Shown here in pieces: positions 1 to 6,475 of a stretch of DNA of 7,241 nucleotides. Position 1 is the stretch's first letter. The number at the start of each line of letters is the position of its first letter. The position numbers and the translations under genes were made by a program. The notes under the pieces were generated by a model. The model did not search any database. It was given only the letters and a program-made list of their open reading frames with translations, and was not told the DNA's origin. Source of the stretch: Victivallaceae bacterium (GTDB taxonomy: Bacteria > Verrucomicrobiota > Lentisphaeria > Victivallales > Victivallaceae); the NCBI GenBank assembly GCA_028698975.1, contig JAQVVK010000109.1, positions 1 through 7,241 on the forward strand. Reading direction: 5' to 3'.

Positions 1-1
1 G

Positions 2-1096
2 GGAGCAGCTTACGTCAACGCCGAGACCAACACCATCTTCTGGCGCGACCAGACCGCCGCCGCCAAAAACACCCTTTCCTGGGTCGAAAAACTCGACCGC
101 CCGCTTCCGCAGGTAAATCTGCGGCTCAATTATTACGAACTGCGCGACAGCGACCTCAAAGACTGGGGCTTTGACTATCTGGCTTGGAAGAACGGCCCCG
201 GCGTCAATCTGCTCAACGTCGGCTACAATGCCGGCCAACTGGTGGTCGATCAACTGATCGACGGCGTACAGTATGCCGCCACCGCCTCGTGGGGGCTGGG
301 CGGATTTTTTACCGCGCCGCAGATCGACATGAGCTTCATCCGCTGTTTGCAGCAGTCGGGCAACGCCAACATCGCCGCCAACGCCTCGCTGACCGTGATA
401 AACACTCCGGTGCGTACTCAGGATGAGTATTTCCAGCTTTGCGACTATCAGGAGCGCAATCCGGACACCGCTCCCGGCATCTACCGTATTTCGATGACTC
501 CGGAGTATCAGAACATCGCCAAGAACGTGCTGGGCCGCACCTTTGTCGGCAAAAGTTATTATGAAGACGAAGAGGGCAACAAACATGCCGATCCCCCGGC
601 TTTGGAGGCGCAGATCGTAAACCCGTTTGTCTGTTTCCAGATCCCGGATCGAGCCGAGGACAAGCAGGGATTCATCCCCTCCGACGTCAACTTTTACAAT
701 GTGAAAAAACAGCTCAAAAACAACGGCGGCGTGTTGTTTAACTACTCGCTCTACTTTAAGAACGTGGTCGAACGCGGCAACACCGGAGCCGAATTGAGCA
801 ACTCCGCGCTTTTCTCCGGGGCCACCACTCTGGGGTTCGGCGGAGAAAAGATTCTCGCCGTATATGAGAAGGAATACGACGTCGAACAGACCATCGGTCT
901 GCCGATTCTCTGCCGCATACCGTACATCAAGTATCTGTTCAGCACGGTTACCAGCATCAAGGAGAGAACCTACATCGTCGTCACCGCCGAAGCCTCGCTG
1001 GTGCATCCGAACAAGGCCGGCCGCCACGACGACAACAGTATTTCCACCCAGATCAAACGCCGGATCGAAAATCCGTTCCGCAAAGACGCGGAATAG
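2..1096 (+). CDS. Secretin-like protein, C-terminal part (5' end outside window)
   Basis: The frame is open from the left edge, so the start is missing; 364 residues are visible. Window residues 4-32 resemble the end of a secretin N-domain (NAETNTIFW, then a helix ending VEKLDRPLPQV). The following beta strand leads into the secretin domain, with WGFDYLAWKN at 55-64. Residues 113-138 (LQQSGNANIAANASLTVIN) match the 'G-x-A-x-x-x-A' secretin core segment. The C-terminal signature GLPILCRIPYIKYLF lies at 299-313, followed by a hydrophobic strand (TYIVVTAEASLVHP) and a basic tail. Secretins form outer-membrane rings for type II/III secretion or type IV pili. This copy is divergent: the usual IGG(L) turn before the GLP motif reads ILAVYE, so it may be a specialised or accessory subunit. 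It lies 15 bases upstream of a paralogous secretin gene and is probably in the same operon. Family assignment is fairly sure; the system it serves is not visible. Confidence 0.75.
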   Translation, partial: GAAYVNAETNTIFWRDQTAAAKNTLSWVEKLDRPLPQVNLRLNYYELRDSDLKDWGFDYLAWKNGPGVNLLNVGYNAGQLVVDQLIDGVQYAATASWGLGGFFTAPQIDMSFIRCLQQSGNANIAANASLTVINTPVRTQDEYFQLCDYQERNPDTAPGIYRISMTPEYQNIAKNVLGRTFVGKSYYEDEEGNKHADPPALEAQIVNPFVCFQIPDRAEDKQGFIPSDVNFYNVKKQLKNNGGVLFNYSLYFKNVVERGNTGAELSNSALFSGATTLGFGGEKILAVYEKEYDVEQTIGLPILCRIPYIKYLFSTVTSIKERTYIVVTAEASLVHPNKAGRHDDNSISTQIKRRIENPFRKDAE

Positions 1097-1111
1097 CAAG
1101 GAGCCGCCCCA

Positions 1112-3142
1112 ATGAAAAAACTCAATCTTATGATATTCGCCTGCGCCGCCATGACTCTTGCCGCCGGCTGCAACAGCGACAGCCAGTCTGACGACATCCG
1201 CCCGATCCCGGTTTCGGTGCGTGTGAACAACGACAACATTGATCAACCCCGGCGGCTGATCATCACCCCGCAGGCGATACCCGGCACCCCGCGCGTCGTA
1301 AACAACGACGTTACCGGGGGCTATGCCCCGTCAAATGTGCAGGCGCAGCTCAAGATCGACGTCCGCGAAAACACCCGCGAAGTCAAGGTCATACGCGACA
1401 ACACCGACCCGTACGTCATCACCAAGCCCTATGTTCTGGCCAAGGCAGACCCCTATGCGGTGCGCGGCTATCTGGAGGCGGCGGTGGGAGCCAAGTCGGT
1501 CAACGCCAGCCCGGCTCAGGCGACGGCGGTGAAATTCAGCGACGGCTCCGGCGTGGTGCTGGTGTCGGCCGAGGAGTACCGCTTTCACGATTCCGATCAG
1601 GGGCGGGGGATTGACAGCATTGTCGCCGCGCTCGACCGCAGCGGATTGACTTACGCTCCGGACGCGGACACCTATTTGTATTTCCCGCGCATCAGCCGTG
1701 CCGCCAATCTGCGCGACATGCTCATAAGGGTCGGTTCATCCGACCTTGATCCGGAGTTTGCGGTCAGCCCGAGCACCATTCTGGTCGATGCCGAATTAAA
1801 CGCCCTGCTGGTGCGCGCTCCCCGCTGGGAGTGGGGCGTGATCCGCGACCTGCTGCGCAAATACGACCGGGTGATCCCGGAGATCAAGATCACCTACCGG
1901 GTGCTTGAGATTTATGCCGAAAACGATGACCGTATCGGTATCGATTTCCAGAGTTGGAAAAATAACGAGGGCGTCGATCTTTTTTCGGCCGGCACCTTCA
2001 CCAGCCGCAACTGGGGCACCTTCTTTGCCAGCGGCGTGCAGGATACCGGCAACAACCGGGTCTCTTACTGGAATTTCAATCCCAAGTGGAACACCCGTTA
2101 TCTGGACTTCATGACTTCCATCGGCAAGGCCAAGTGTCTGGCGCAGGGCGTGCTGGTCGCGCAGAACCGCGCGGTTTCGGGGATTCAGGTCAACTCCGGC
2201 TTCTTCTATGACCGCACCTACTACACGGCGGGAGCCAAGTCGATCCCGGAGGCCTGTACCGAATTCACCTACACCGACCCCAATCCGGACACCATCCAGC
2301 GCGAAGCGGCCACCAAAGTTATGCCTTACGGCACCTTGACCGACCTCTACCGCGAAGCCGGCAGCAATGCGGTGCTGGCCGCCACCGGTTATACCATGCG
2401 CATGATGGGTACGCAGACCGGCACCAACATTTACGGAGACGTCACCGCCAAATTGACCGGCAACGATTTGGCCACCGACAAGCTGGCGCAATATCTTACC
2501 GGCTATGTCAAGGCGGACGGCACTGTGGTCAATGGCACCTACTACAATACCGACGGCAACTATATGAAGTCGTCACCGGGCATCGTGCACGGCTGGCTTC
2601 AGTACCCGATGGTGACCAACGGCTTCCGTTTTGATCTCAAGATCACTCCGGTGGTGACCGGGCAGGCGGCCAAGGTGAAATTCGACTTGAGTTCGATCTC
2701 GCTGATCGGCTGGAATTCCGACGGCTCCGCCCGTACCAGCAAATCGGATACTTCGACCACCGTGCAGATCGGCTACGAGGCCAGCGATTTTGTGATCGGC
2801 GGCCTGCGCAAGTCGGAGTCGGTGCGCAGCACGACCGGCCTGCCCTACTTCAAAGACCTCCCGGTGCTGGGCCGGATCCTCTCGACCGAGTCGGAGTCGA
2901 TCAAACAGTCGCAGCTCGTGCTGATCGCCTCGGTCGAATACTCCAACCCCGACGATTTCGCCGGAGCCCAGATACAGGAGAACCTCGGCAAGATCGTCAA
3001 AGGTGTCAACAAGGGCATGACCAGCCGGGTCGGAAACATGTTTTTCCAGCAGTATTGTCTTGACGACGACCGCGAGCCCCGCAACGACCGGCTTGACGCG
3101 GTCGGCAACATGATAAGCGACGAATACAAGGAAATCAAATAA
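1112..3142 (+). CDS. Secretin-family outer-membrane lipoprotein
   Basis: A complete 676-residue gene. The start is supported by AAGGAG at 1098-1103, nine bases before ATG. Residues 1-20 form a lipoprotein signal (KK, hydrophobic core, AAGC lipobox with Cys20); Asn21 does not signal inner-membrane retention in the E. coli rule. Residues about 80-175 look like an N-terminal periplasmic domain, and 188-255 a secretin N-domain (LVDAELNALLVRAP, then DLLRKYDRVIPEIKI). The secretin domain begins near 256, with IGIDFQSWKNNEGVDLF at 275-291 and GKAKCLAQGVLVAQN at 338-352. After an unusually long Tyr/Thr/Asn/Gly-rich insertion (about 372-505) it resumes with FDLKITPVV, DFVIGGL (559-565), GLPYFKDLPVLGRIL (576-590) and QLVLIASVEY. 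A charged tail of about 65 residues follows. It probably oligomerises as the pore of a type II secretion or type IV pilus-like system, perhaps with the upstream paralog. No ATPase, pseudopilin or inner-membrane component is visible to fix the type. Confidence 0.85.
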   Translation: MKKLNLMIFACAAMTLAAGCNSDSQSDDIRPIPVSVRVNNDNIDQPRRLIITPQAIPGTPRVVNNDVTGGYAPSNVQAQLKIDVRENTREVKVIRDNTDPYVITKPYVLAKADPYAVRGYLEAAVGAKSVNASPAQATAVKFSDGSGVVLVSAEEYRFHDSDQGRGIDSIVAALDRSGLTYAPDADTYLYFPRISRAANLRDMLIRVGSSDLDPEFAVSPSTILVDAELNALLVRAPRWEWGVIRDLLRKYDRVIPEIKITYRVLEIYAENDDRIGIDFQSWKNNEGVDLFSAGTFTSRNWGTFFASGVQDTGNNRVSYWNFNPKWNTRYLDFMTSIGKAKCLAQGVLVAQNRAVSGIQVNSGFFYDRTYYTAGAKSIPEACTEFTYTDPNPDTIQREAATKVMPYGTLTDLYREAGSNAVLAATGYTMRMMGTQTGTNIYGDVTAKLTGNDLATDKLAQYLTGYVKADGTVVNGTYYNTDGNYMKSSPGIVHGWLQYPMVTNGFRFDLKITPVVTGQAAKVKFDLSSISLIGWNSDGSARTSKSDTSTTVQIGYEASDFVIGGLRKSESVRSTTGLPYFKDLPVLGRILSTESESIKQSQLVLIASVEYSNPDDFAGAQIQENLGKIVKGVNKGMTSRVGNMFFQQYCLDDDREPRNDRLDAVGNMISDEYKEIK

Positions 3143-3621
3143 TGGGATCCGAAACCGCCAATGACCGGGAAAAGGATTGGCAAAGCGTCGAATCATTTCG
3201 GAAGATGTGCCGCCTGCTTGAACTGAAGCGGCGGCTCTTTCTGGAAAACGACCGCCGCAATTCGGAAAAACTTTTGCCGCAAAGCCAGTTCACTCACCTG
3301 ATGATGATACGCTTTGCGCTGCCGTGCAATCTGGGCAAGATCATGGAGGTGACCGGTATGACTTCGGCCGGAGCCTCCATACTGGTCAACAAGCTGGTCA
3401 AGCAGGGATTTCTTGAGCGCATCGACGAGCCGAGCGACCGCCGCAACGTGCGGATTACGGCCACCGACAAGGCGAACCGTCTGCTCAAACACATTGACGG
3501 ACGGCTCAACCGCTATATCGAGCATTACTTCTTGGGGTGCACCCCGGCCGAACTTCAGGTAATAGGTGAGGCCACCCGGATTTTATGCGCCAAGATCGAG
3601 GAAGAAAACCCCGACCGGTGA
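3142..3621 (+). CDS. MarR-family winged-helix transcriptional regulator
   Basis: A 159-residue protein whose ATG overlaps the previous stop in TAATG, with AAGGAA at 3128-3133 eight bases upstream, so translation is probably coupled to the secretin gene. Residues 63-94 fit the MarR helix-turn-helix and recognition helix (NLGKIMEVTGMTSAGASILV, then KLVKQGFLERI). The wing follows with the hallmark DRRNVRIT at 99-106. N- and C-terminal helices (about 15-40 and 112-155) would form the dimerisation region. MarR proteins bind palindromic operators as dimers, often repress neighbouring genes, and release on ligand binding or thiol oxidation. Three cysteines (23, 62, 133) and a fourth near 149 are present, but none is an evident sensor. 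A secretin operon is an uncommon setting, and self-regulation of the operon is inference. Any operator at the operon promoter would lie to the left of the window. Confidence 0.87.
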   Translation: MGSETANDREKDWQSVESFRKMCRLLELKRRLFLENDRRNSEKLLPQSQFTHLMMIRFALPCNLGKIMEVTGMTSAGASILVNKLVKQGFLERIDEPSDRRNVRITATDKANRLLKHIDGRLNRYIEHYFLGCTPAELQVIGEATRILCAKIEEENPDR

Positions 3622-3630
3622 TCTGCCGCG

Positions 3631-4044
3631 TCAGCGGTGCAGGTTCTTGCGGATCGTGAGGATATTTTTGCCGTCATGGTAGGCGTAGTCGATTGAATCC
3701 ATGCTCTTTTTAACCATGAAAATACCCAGCCCGCCGATTTCACGCTGCTCCGCCGAAACCGTAATGTCCGGATCGGCCGCTTCCAGCGGATTGTAGGGCA
3801 CTCCGTTGTCGAGAAATTGCAGTGTTACTTCCAACGGCTGATCGGAAACCGCGCAGCGCACGGTGGCCAGACCCAGTTTGGGGTTGTAGGCATAATGCGC
3901 GATATTGGTGAATATCTCCTCGGCGGCAATGGTTATCTGGATTTCCGCCCGGGCGTCGCACCCGGCGGTTTTGAGTTCCTGCCGGATAAAATCAAGTACC
4001 CGGTCAAGGCTGCCAATCTCAGCGTCAACGGTGATCTCTTTCAT
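3631..4044 (-). CDS. RsbW/SpoIIAB-like anti-sigma factor serine kinase (HATPase)
   Basis: A 137-residue, single-domain GHKL ATP-binding protein. The N box is AAEEIFTNIAHYAY (40-53) with Glu43 and Asn47 for Mg-ATP. The G1 box is LDNGVPYNP (78-86) with Asp79 and Gly81, and the G2 box is GGLGIFMVKK (104-113). It ends in the usual strand (KNILTIRKN). There is no sensor, transmembrane or phosphoacceptor domain, which points to an anti-sigma kinase rather than a histidine kinase. Such proteins hold a sigma factor inactive and phosphorylate a STAS antagonist on serine. The STAS gene lies just upstream with a 25-base gap, in the same order as rsbV-rsbW. The start is supported by a G-run (plus-strand 4053-4058) eight bases before ATG. 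No sigma factor follows; the next gene is the convergent MarR gene. Its target could be a distant sigma factor or a non-sigma partner. Confidence 0.87.
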   Translation of the reverse strand: MKEITVDAEIGSLDRVLDFIRQELKTAGCDARAEIQITIAAEEIFTNIAHYAYNPKLGLATVRCAVSDQPLEVTLQFLDNGVPYNPLEAADPDITVSAEQREIGGLGIFMVKKSMDSIDYAYHDGKNILTIRKNLHR

Positions 4045-4069
4045 GAGGACATCCCCCCGCTGATGTAGG

Positions 4070-4366
4070 TTATTTTATATTGAGGATTGAGGTGAACCCG
4101 GTCATCTCGAAGACTTCGAGCACCTCCGGCCTCACATTTTTCACGACCATGGAGCCTTGCTTATTCATCATCTTCTGCGCCAAAAGCACCACACGCAACC
4201 CGGCACTCGACACATAATCGACCGCATTCAGGTCGATGTCAAACTCGTTTACACCCTCCAGCGATGACTTGAGCTCGGTCTCAAACTGAGGCGCCGTGGT
4301 GGTGTCAAGCCGGCCGATCACGGTAAATGTCAGAGTAGAACCGCTGCGTGCTTTCTGTATCTCCAT
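4070..4366 (-). CDS. STAS-domain anti-sigma factor antagonist (anti-anti-sigma factor)
   Basis: A 98-residue single STAS domain. The N-terminal strands carry FTVIGRLDTTTAPQFETEL. The central strand and loop DIDLNAVDYVSSAGLRVVLL hold the phosphorylation loop, with Ser54 (second serine of SSAG) as the likely phosphoacceptor by alignment with RsbV and SpoIIAA. The C-terminal part ends in EVFEMTGFTSILNIK, as is typical. When dephosphorylated such proteins bind the anti-sigma kinase and free its partner; here that kinase is encoded 25 bases downstream. I chose ATG at 4366 because AGGAG (plus-strand 4375-4379) sits eight bases away. A TTG two codons earlier (4372) is in frame, but its spacing to the same site is only two bases. 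The gene is 18 bases after the DUF2156 stop, consistent with one transcript. Function in partner switching is well supported by family; the controlled output is unknown. Confidence 0.9.
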   Translation of the reverse strand: MEIQKARSGSTLTFTVIGRLDTTTAPQFETELKSSLEGVNEFDIDLNAVDYVSSAGLRVVLLAQKMMNKQGSMVVKNVRPEVLEVFEMTGFTSILNIK

Positions 4367-4374
4367 GGTCAAGT

Positions 4375-4380
4375 CTCCTG
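4375..4380 (-). promoter_or_regulatory. Shine-Dalgarno site deciding the STAS gene start
   Basis: On the minus strand the site reads CAGGAG. Its spacing is eight bases to ATG at 4366 but only two to the in-frame TTG at 4372, so ATG is preferred. It lies within the 18-base gap after the DUF2156 stop codon. Confidence 0.7.
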
Positions 4381-4384
4381 CCGA

Positions 4385-5281
4385 TTAGAGCGATCTTAAA
4401 AAGTAACGTTTGAAGAAACGCTCCGGGTCAAGCGAGCGTTTGGCATGGCGCAAGGTTTCCTCGTTCATATCCTGCTCACGGTTCATGAAACGGGCTTTGC
4501 CGCGCAATGCGATCGCCAGCTGCCAGGTCAGCGTCTGCGGCGCGCCTTTTACGGTATGATCGGCCTTTTCAAAATGCACGTCCACCGTATTGGAGGGCAG
4601 CACGCTGTAAACCGAGAACCCGACCGGAAAACCCGGCTCGGCGTAAAGGATCACGCCGCCCAGACCCAGCTCCTCAAAATTGCTCCAGGCGCGTTCGAGT
4701 GCGAGAGCTTCTTCATCAAGAAATTCGCAAGGTTCCAGCCGCGAGTTAAGCTCGATGGCCAGATGTGACGCCGCGGCGATCTCGTTTTTGTCGATCCGGC
4801 GCACCTCGGCGTACGGCCAATTGGTCTGAAATTGCTTGACCAGATTGTGTTTCTTGCGCAGCTTGGGGCCGGCAAAGGTGGCAATCTTGTCAACCGAATA
4901 AAGATAATCGATCGCGCCCTCGTCGAACTCCAACTCAAAAAATTGGTCGCAGTCTTCGTGACGGTCGAGAAAATCCTCCGGCACGTCGTAAATCCCGCCG
5001 TCGGTCAACCCGGCGGCGCGAAACGCGCAACTGATCTCGTTGAGCAACTCCGGCCCGGTCCACTCGCCGATCGGGTAGTGAATCGTGCGGCTTTCACGCT
5101 CGAAAACGACCAGCCGACCCTCGATTTCCACAAATTCGATGCCGTAAGGCTGCTGATACATGAAAATATTGGGAAAACAGCATTCGCAACTTTGACTGGC
5201 AAGGATACCCAGCTTTTCGTCGAAAAGACGACGGTCTGCCAGCGCGACCGGGCGCAGTTTACTCAAATCGATTTTACTCAT
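4385..5281 (-). CDS. DUF2156 protein (phosphatidylglycerol lysyltransferase C-terminal-like)
   Basis: A 298-residue soluble protein with two GNAT-like halves, matching the DUF2156 family related to the catalytic domain of MprF/LysX, which moves amino acids from aminoacyl-tRNA to membrane lipids. Family landmarks are YLYS (126-129), FAGPKLRKKHNLVKQF (136-151), HFEKAD (236-241), NREQDM (267-272) and LRHAKRSLDP (277-286). There is no transmembrane segment or signal peptide, so unlike MprF it lacks the flippase part and would act in the cytoplasm or at the inner membrane face. Many stand-alone DUF2156 proteins have no known substrate, and lipid aminoacylation here is inference. An SCECCF cysteine cluster (31-36) sits where relatives usually have a non-cysteine motif. 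The ATG at 5281 follows only a weak purine run (GAAAGA). The gap to the mreB stop is nine bases, suggesting dependence on mreB translation. Confidence 0.85.
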   Translation of the reverse strand: MSKIDLSKLRPVALADRRLFDEKLGILASQSCECCFPNIFMYQQPYGIEFVEIEGRLVVFERESRTIHYPIGEWTGPELLNEISCAFRAAGLTDGGIYDVPEDFLDRHEDCDQFFELEFDEGAIDYLYSVDKIATFAGPKLRKKHNLVKQFQTNWPYAEVRRIDKNEIAAASHLAIELNSRLEPCEFLDEEALALERAWSNFEELGLGGVILYAEPGFPVGFSVYSVLPSNTVDVHFEKADHTVKGAPQTLTWQLAIALRGKARFMNREQDMNEETLRHAKRSLDPERFFKRYFLRSL

Positions 5282-5290
5282 AATGTCTTT

Positions 5291-6316
5291 CTATGCCGAC
5301 CAGATGCTGTCTTCTTGCAGCATGACGCCGGTACCTTTGGCGACCGCGTTGAGCGGTTCTTCGGAAACGAATACCGGCAGACCGGTTTCTTCGGTGATAA
5401 GTTTGTCCAATCCGCAGAGCAGCGCGCCGCCGCCCGCCAGCATGATGCCGCGGTCGATCAGGTCGGCTGCCAAATCCGGCGGACAGCGTTCGAGGGTGGC
5501 TCTCACCGCCTCGACGATCGTGGTGATCGGCTCTTGCAGCGCAAGACGTATCTCGGCCGCCGTCACCCGTACCGTTTTCGGCACACGGGAAACCATATCC
5601 AATCCCTTGACGTCAAGGGCCTCGTTGTCTTTTACCGGGTAGGCGCTGCCGAGCCGGATCTTGATCTGCTCGGCCGAGAGCGGACCTACCATCAGATTGT
5701 AGGTCTTGCGCAGATGCTGCACCACCGCGTCGTCAAGCTCGTCGCCACCGACCCTCACGCTCTTGGCCGCCACAATGCCCGAAAGCGATATAACCGCCAC
5801 CTCGGTCGTGCCGCCGCCAATATCGATAATCATACTGCCGGCCGGCTCGGCGACCGGCAGACCGACGCCCACCGCGGCGGCCATCGGCTCCTCGACCAGC
5901 ACCACTTCGCCGGCTCCGGCGCGCTTGGCACTGTCTTTTACCGCACGGTTTTCCACCTCGGTAATGCCGGAAGGCACTGCGACCAACACCCTCGGGTGCA
6001 GCAGACGCTTGGTCCACGGCACGGCGCGAATGGCCTTTTGAATGAAGTAGCGAAGCATCTCCTCGGTGATCTCGAAATCGGCGATCACGCCGTCTTTCAT
6101 CGGACGGATAGCCCGGATGTTGCCCGGGGTTTTGCCAAGCATGCTCTTGGCGTCCGCGCCGACGGCGAGGGTTTCGCGTGTGCTTTCCTTGATCGCCACG
6201 ACCGACGGCTCGTTGAGAACGATGCCGTTGTCGCGCACATAGACAAGACAGTTAGCGGTGCCGAGATCGATCCCGATGTGGGTCGAAAACAACTTGGCCA
6301 AAAATTGATTACCCAT
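5291..6316 (-). CDS. mreB: Rod shape-determining actin homolog MreB
   Basis: A full-length (341 residues) bacterial actin. It polymerises with ATP beneath the inner membrane and guides the elongasome that inserts lateral peptidoglycan. Visible motifs are phosphate 1 IGIDLGTANCLVYV (14-27), VAVPSGITEVENRAV (112-126), VEEPMAAAVGVGLPV (141-155), phosphate 2 IIDIGGGTTEVAV (163-175), VGGDELD (189-195) and the adenosine motif GIMLAGGGALL (290-300). The N-terminal MGNQFLAKLF could be the short amphipathic membrane-binding segment. The start ATG has AGGGG seven bases upstream. mreC and mreD do not follow, although they often do elsewhere; instead the downstream genes are DUF2156, STAS and anti-sigma kinase. 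It is probably the first gene of that operon, with its promoter in the AT-rich spacer upstream. Identification is essentially certain. Whether this is the genome's only MreB cannot be judged here. Confidence 0.98.
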   Translation of the reverse strand: MGNQFLAKLFSTHIGIDLGTANCLVYVRDNGIVLNEPSVVAIKESTRETLAVGADAKSMLGKTPGNIRAIRPMKDGVIADFEITEEMLRYFIQKAIRAVPWTKRLLHPRVLVAVPSGITEVENRAVKDSAKRAGAGEVVLVEEPMAAAVGVGLPVAEPAGSMIIDIGGGTTEVAVISLSGIVAAKSVRVGGDELDDAVVQHLRKTYNLMVGPLSAEQIKIRLGSAYPVKDNEALDVKGLDMVSRVPKTVRVTAAEIRLALQEPITTIVEAVRATLERCPPDLAADLIDRGIMLAGGGALLCGLDKLITEETGLPVFVSEEPLNAVAKGTGVMLQEDSIWSA

Positions 6317-6475
6317 GAGAGAACCCCTATCCGCTTATTTATAAATCCGAATCTATAATATTACAATACCGGTTATCCATCGGGAATGCAAATATTTATC
6401 CCCGTCTTAATAGACTTTGTTTTTTGTCAAAAATCAAGCGCGGGTGCTCCATAATCTATAAAAAAGTGTCGAAAT
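6317..6475 (-). promoter_or_regulatory. AT-rich spacer between typA and mreB; probable mreB promoter region
   Basis: These 159 bases are clearly more AT-rich than the flanking genes and contain no ORF of note. On the minus strand a TTGACA (plus 6425-6430) matches the sigma-70 -35 consensus, but no good -10 sits 16-18 bases after it. A TATTAT (6355-6360) is a fair -10 candidate about 39 bases before the mreB start, but lacks a clear -35. TTGCAT followed 17 bases later by TATTGT is another weak pair. A perfect 10-base palindrome ATTTATAAAT lies at 6337-6346, and the mreB Shine-Dalgarno AGGGG follows it. A typA terminator could also be here, but I found no strong GC stem followed by a T-run. Promoter function is inferred from position and composition. 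Confidence 0.45.

Noticed and set aside
242..1096. GTG at 242 as the start of the first secretin-like gene
   Set aside because: The frame is open to the left edge and upstream residues (VNAETNTIFW, VEKLDRPLPQV) are clearly secretin-like, so this GTG is an internal valine.
1796..2491. A 231-codon minus-strand open frame
   Set aside because: It is fully inside the secretin lipoprotein gene, on the opposite strand, and has a low-complexity Gly/Val/His composition and no motif.
2573..3196. A 207-codon minus-strand open frame
   Set aside because: It is antisense to the conserved secretin C-terminus and the MarR start, and has no recognisable domain.
3623..3642. Hairpin between the convergent operons as a bidirectional terminator
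   Set aside because: The stem is four plus three pairs with a two-base bulge and no T-run on either strand, and it overlaps the anti-sigma kinase coding end.
4370..4372. TTG as the start of the STAS gene
   Set aside because: It is only two bases from the Shine-Dalgarno, whereas ATG at 4366 has eight-base spacing.
4832..6358. A 508-codon plus-strand open frame
   Set aside because: It lies antisense to mreB and the DUF2156 gene, whose proteins are unmistakable. Its translation is rich in His, Arg and Gln with no recognisable motif, as expected of an antisense shadow in GC-rich codons.
6406..6441. A/T-rich inverted repeat around TTTTTGACAAAAA as a typA terminator
   Set aside because: The arms are nearly all A and T with mismatches, giving no stable GC stem; it is more likely chance in an AT-rich spacer.
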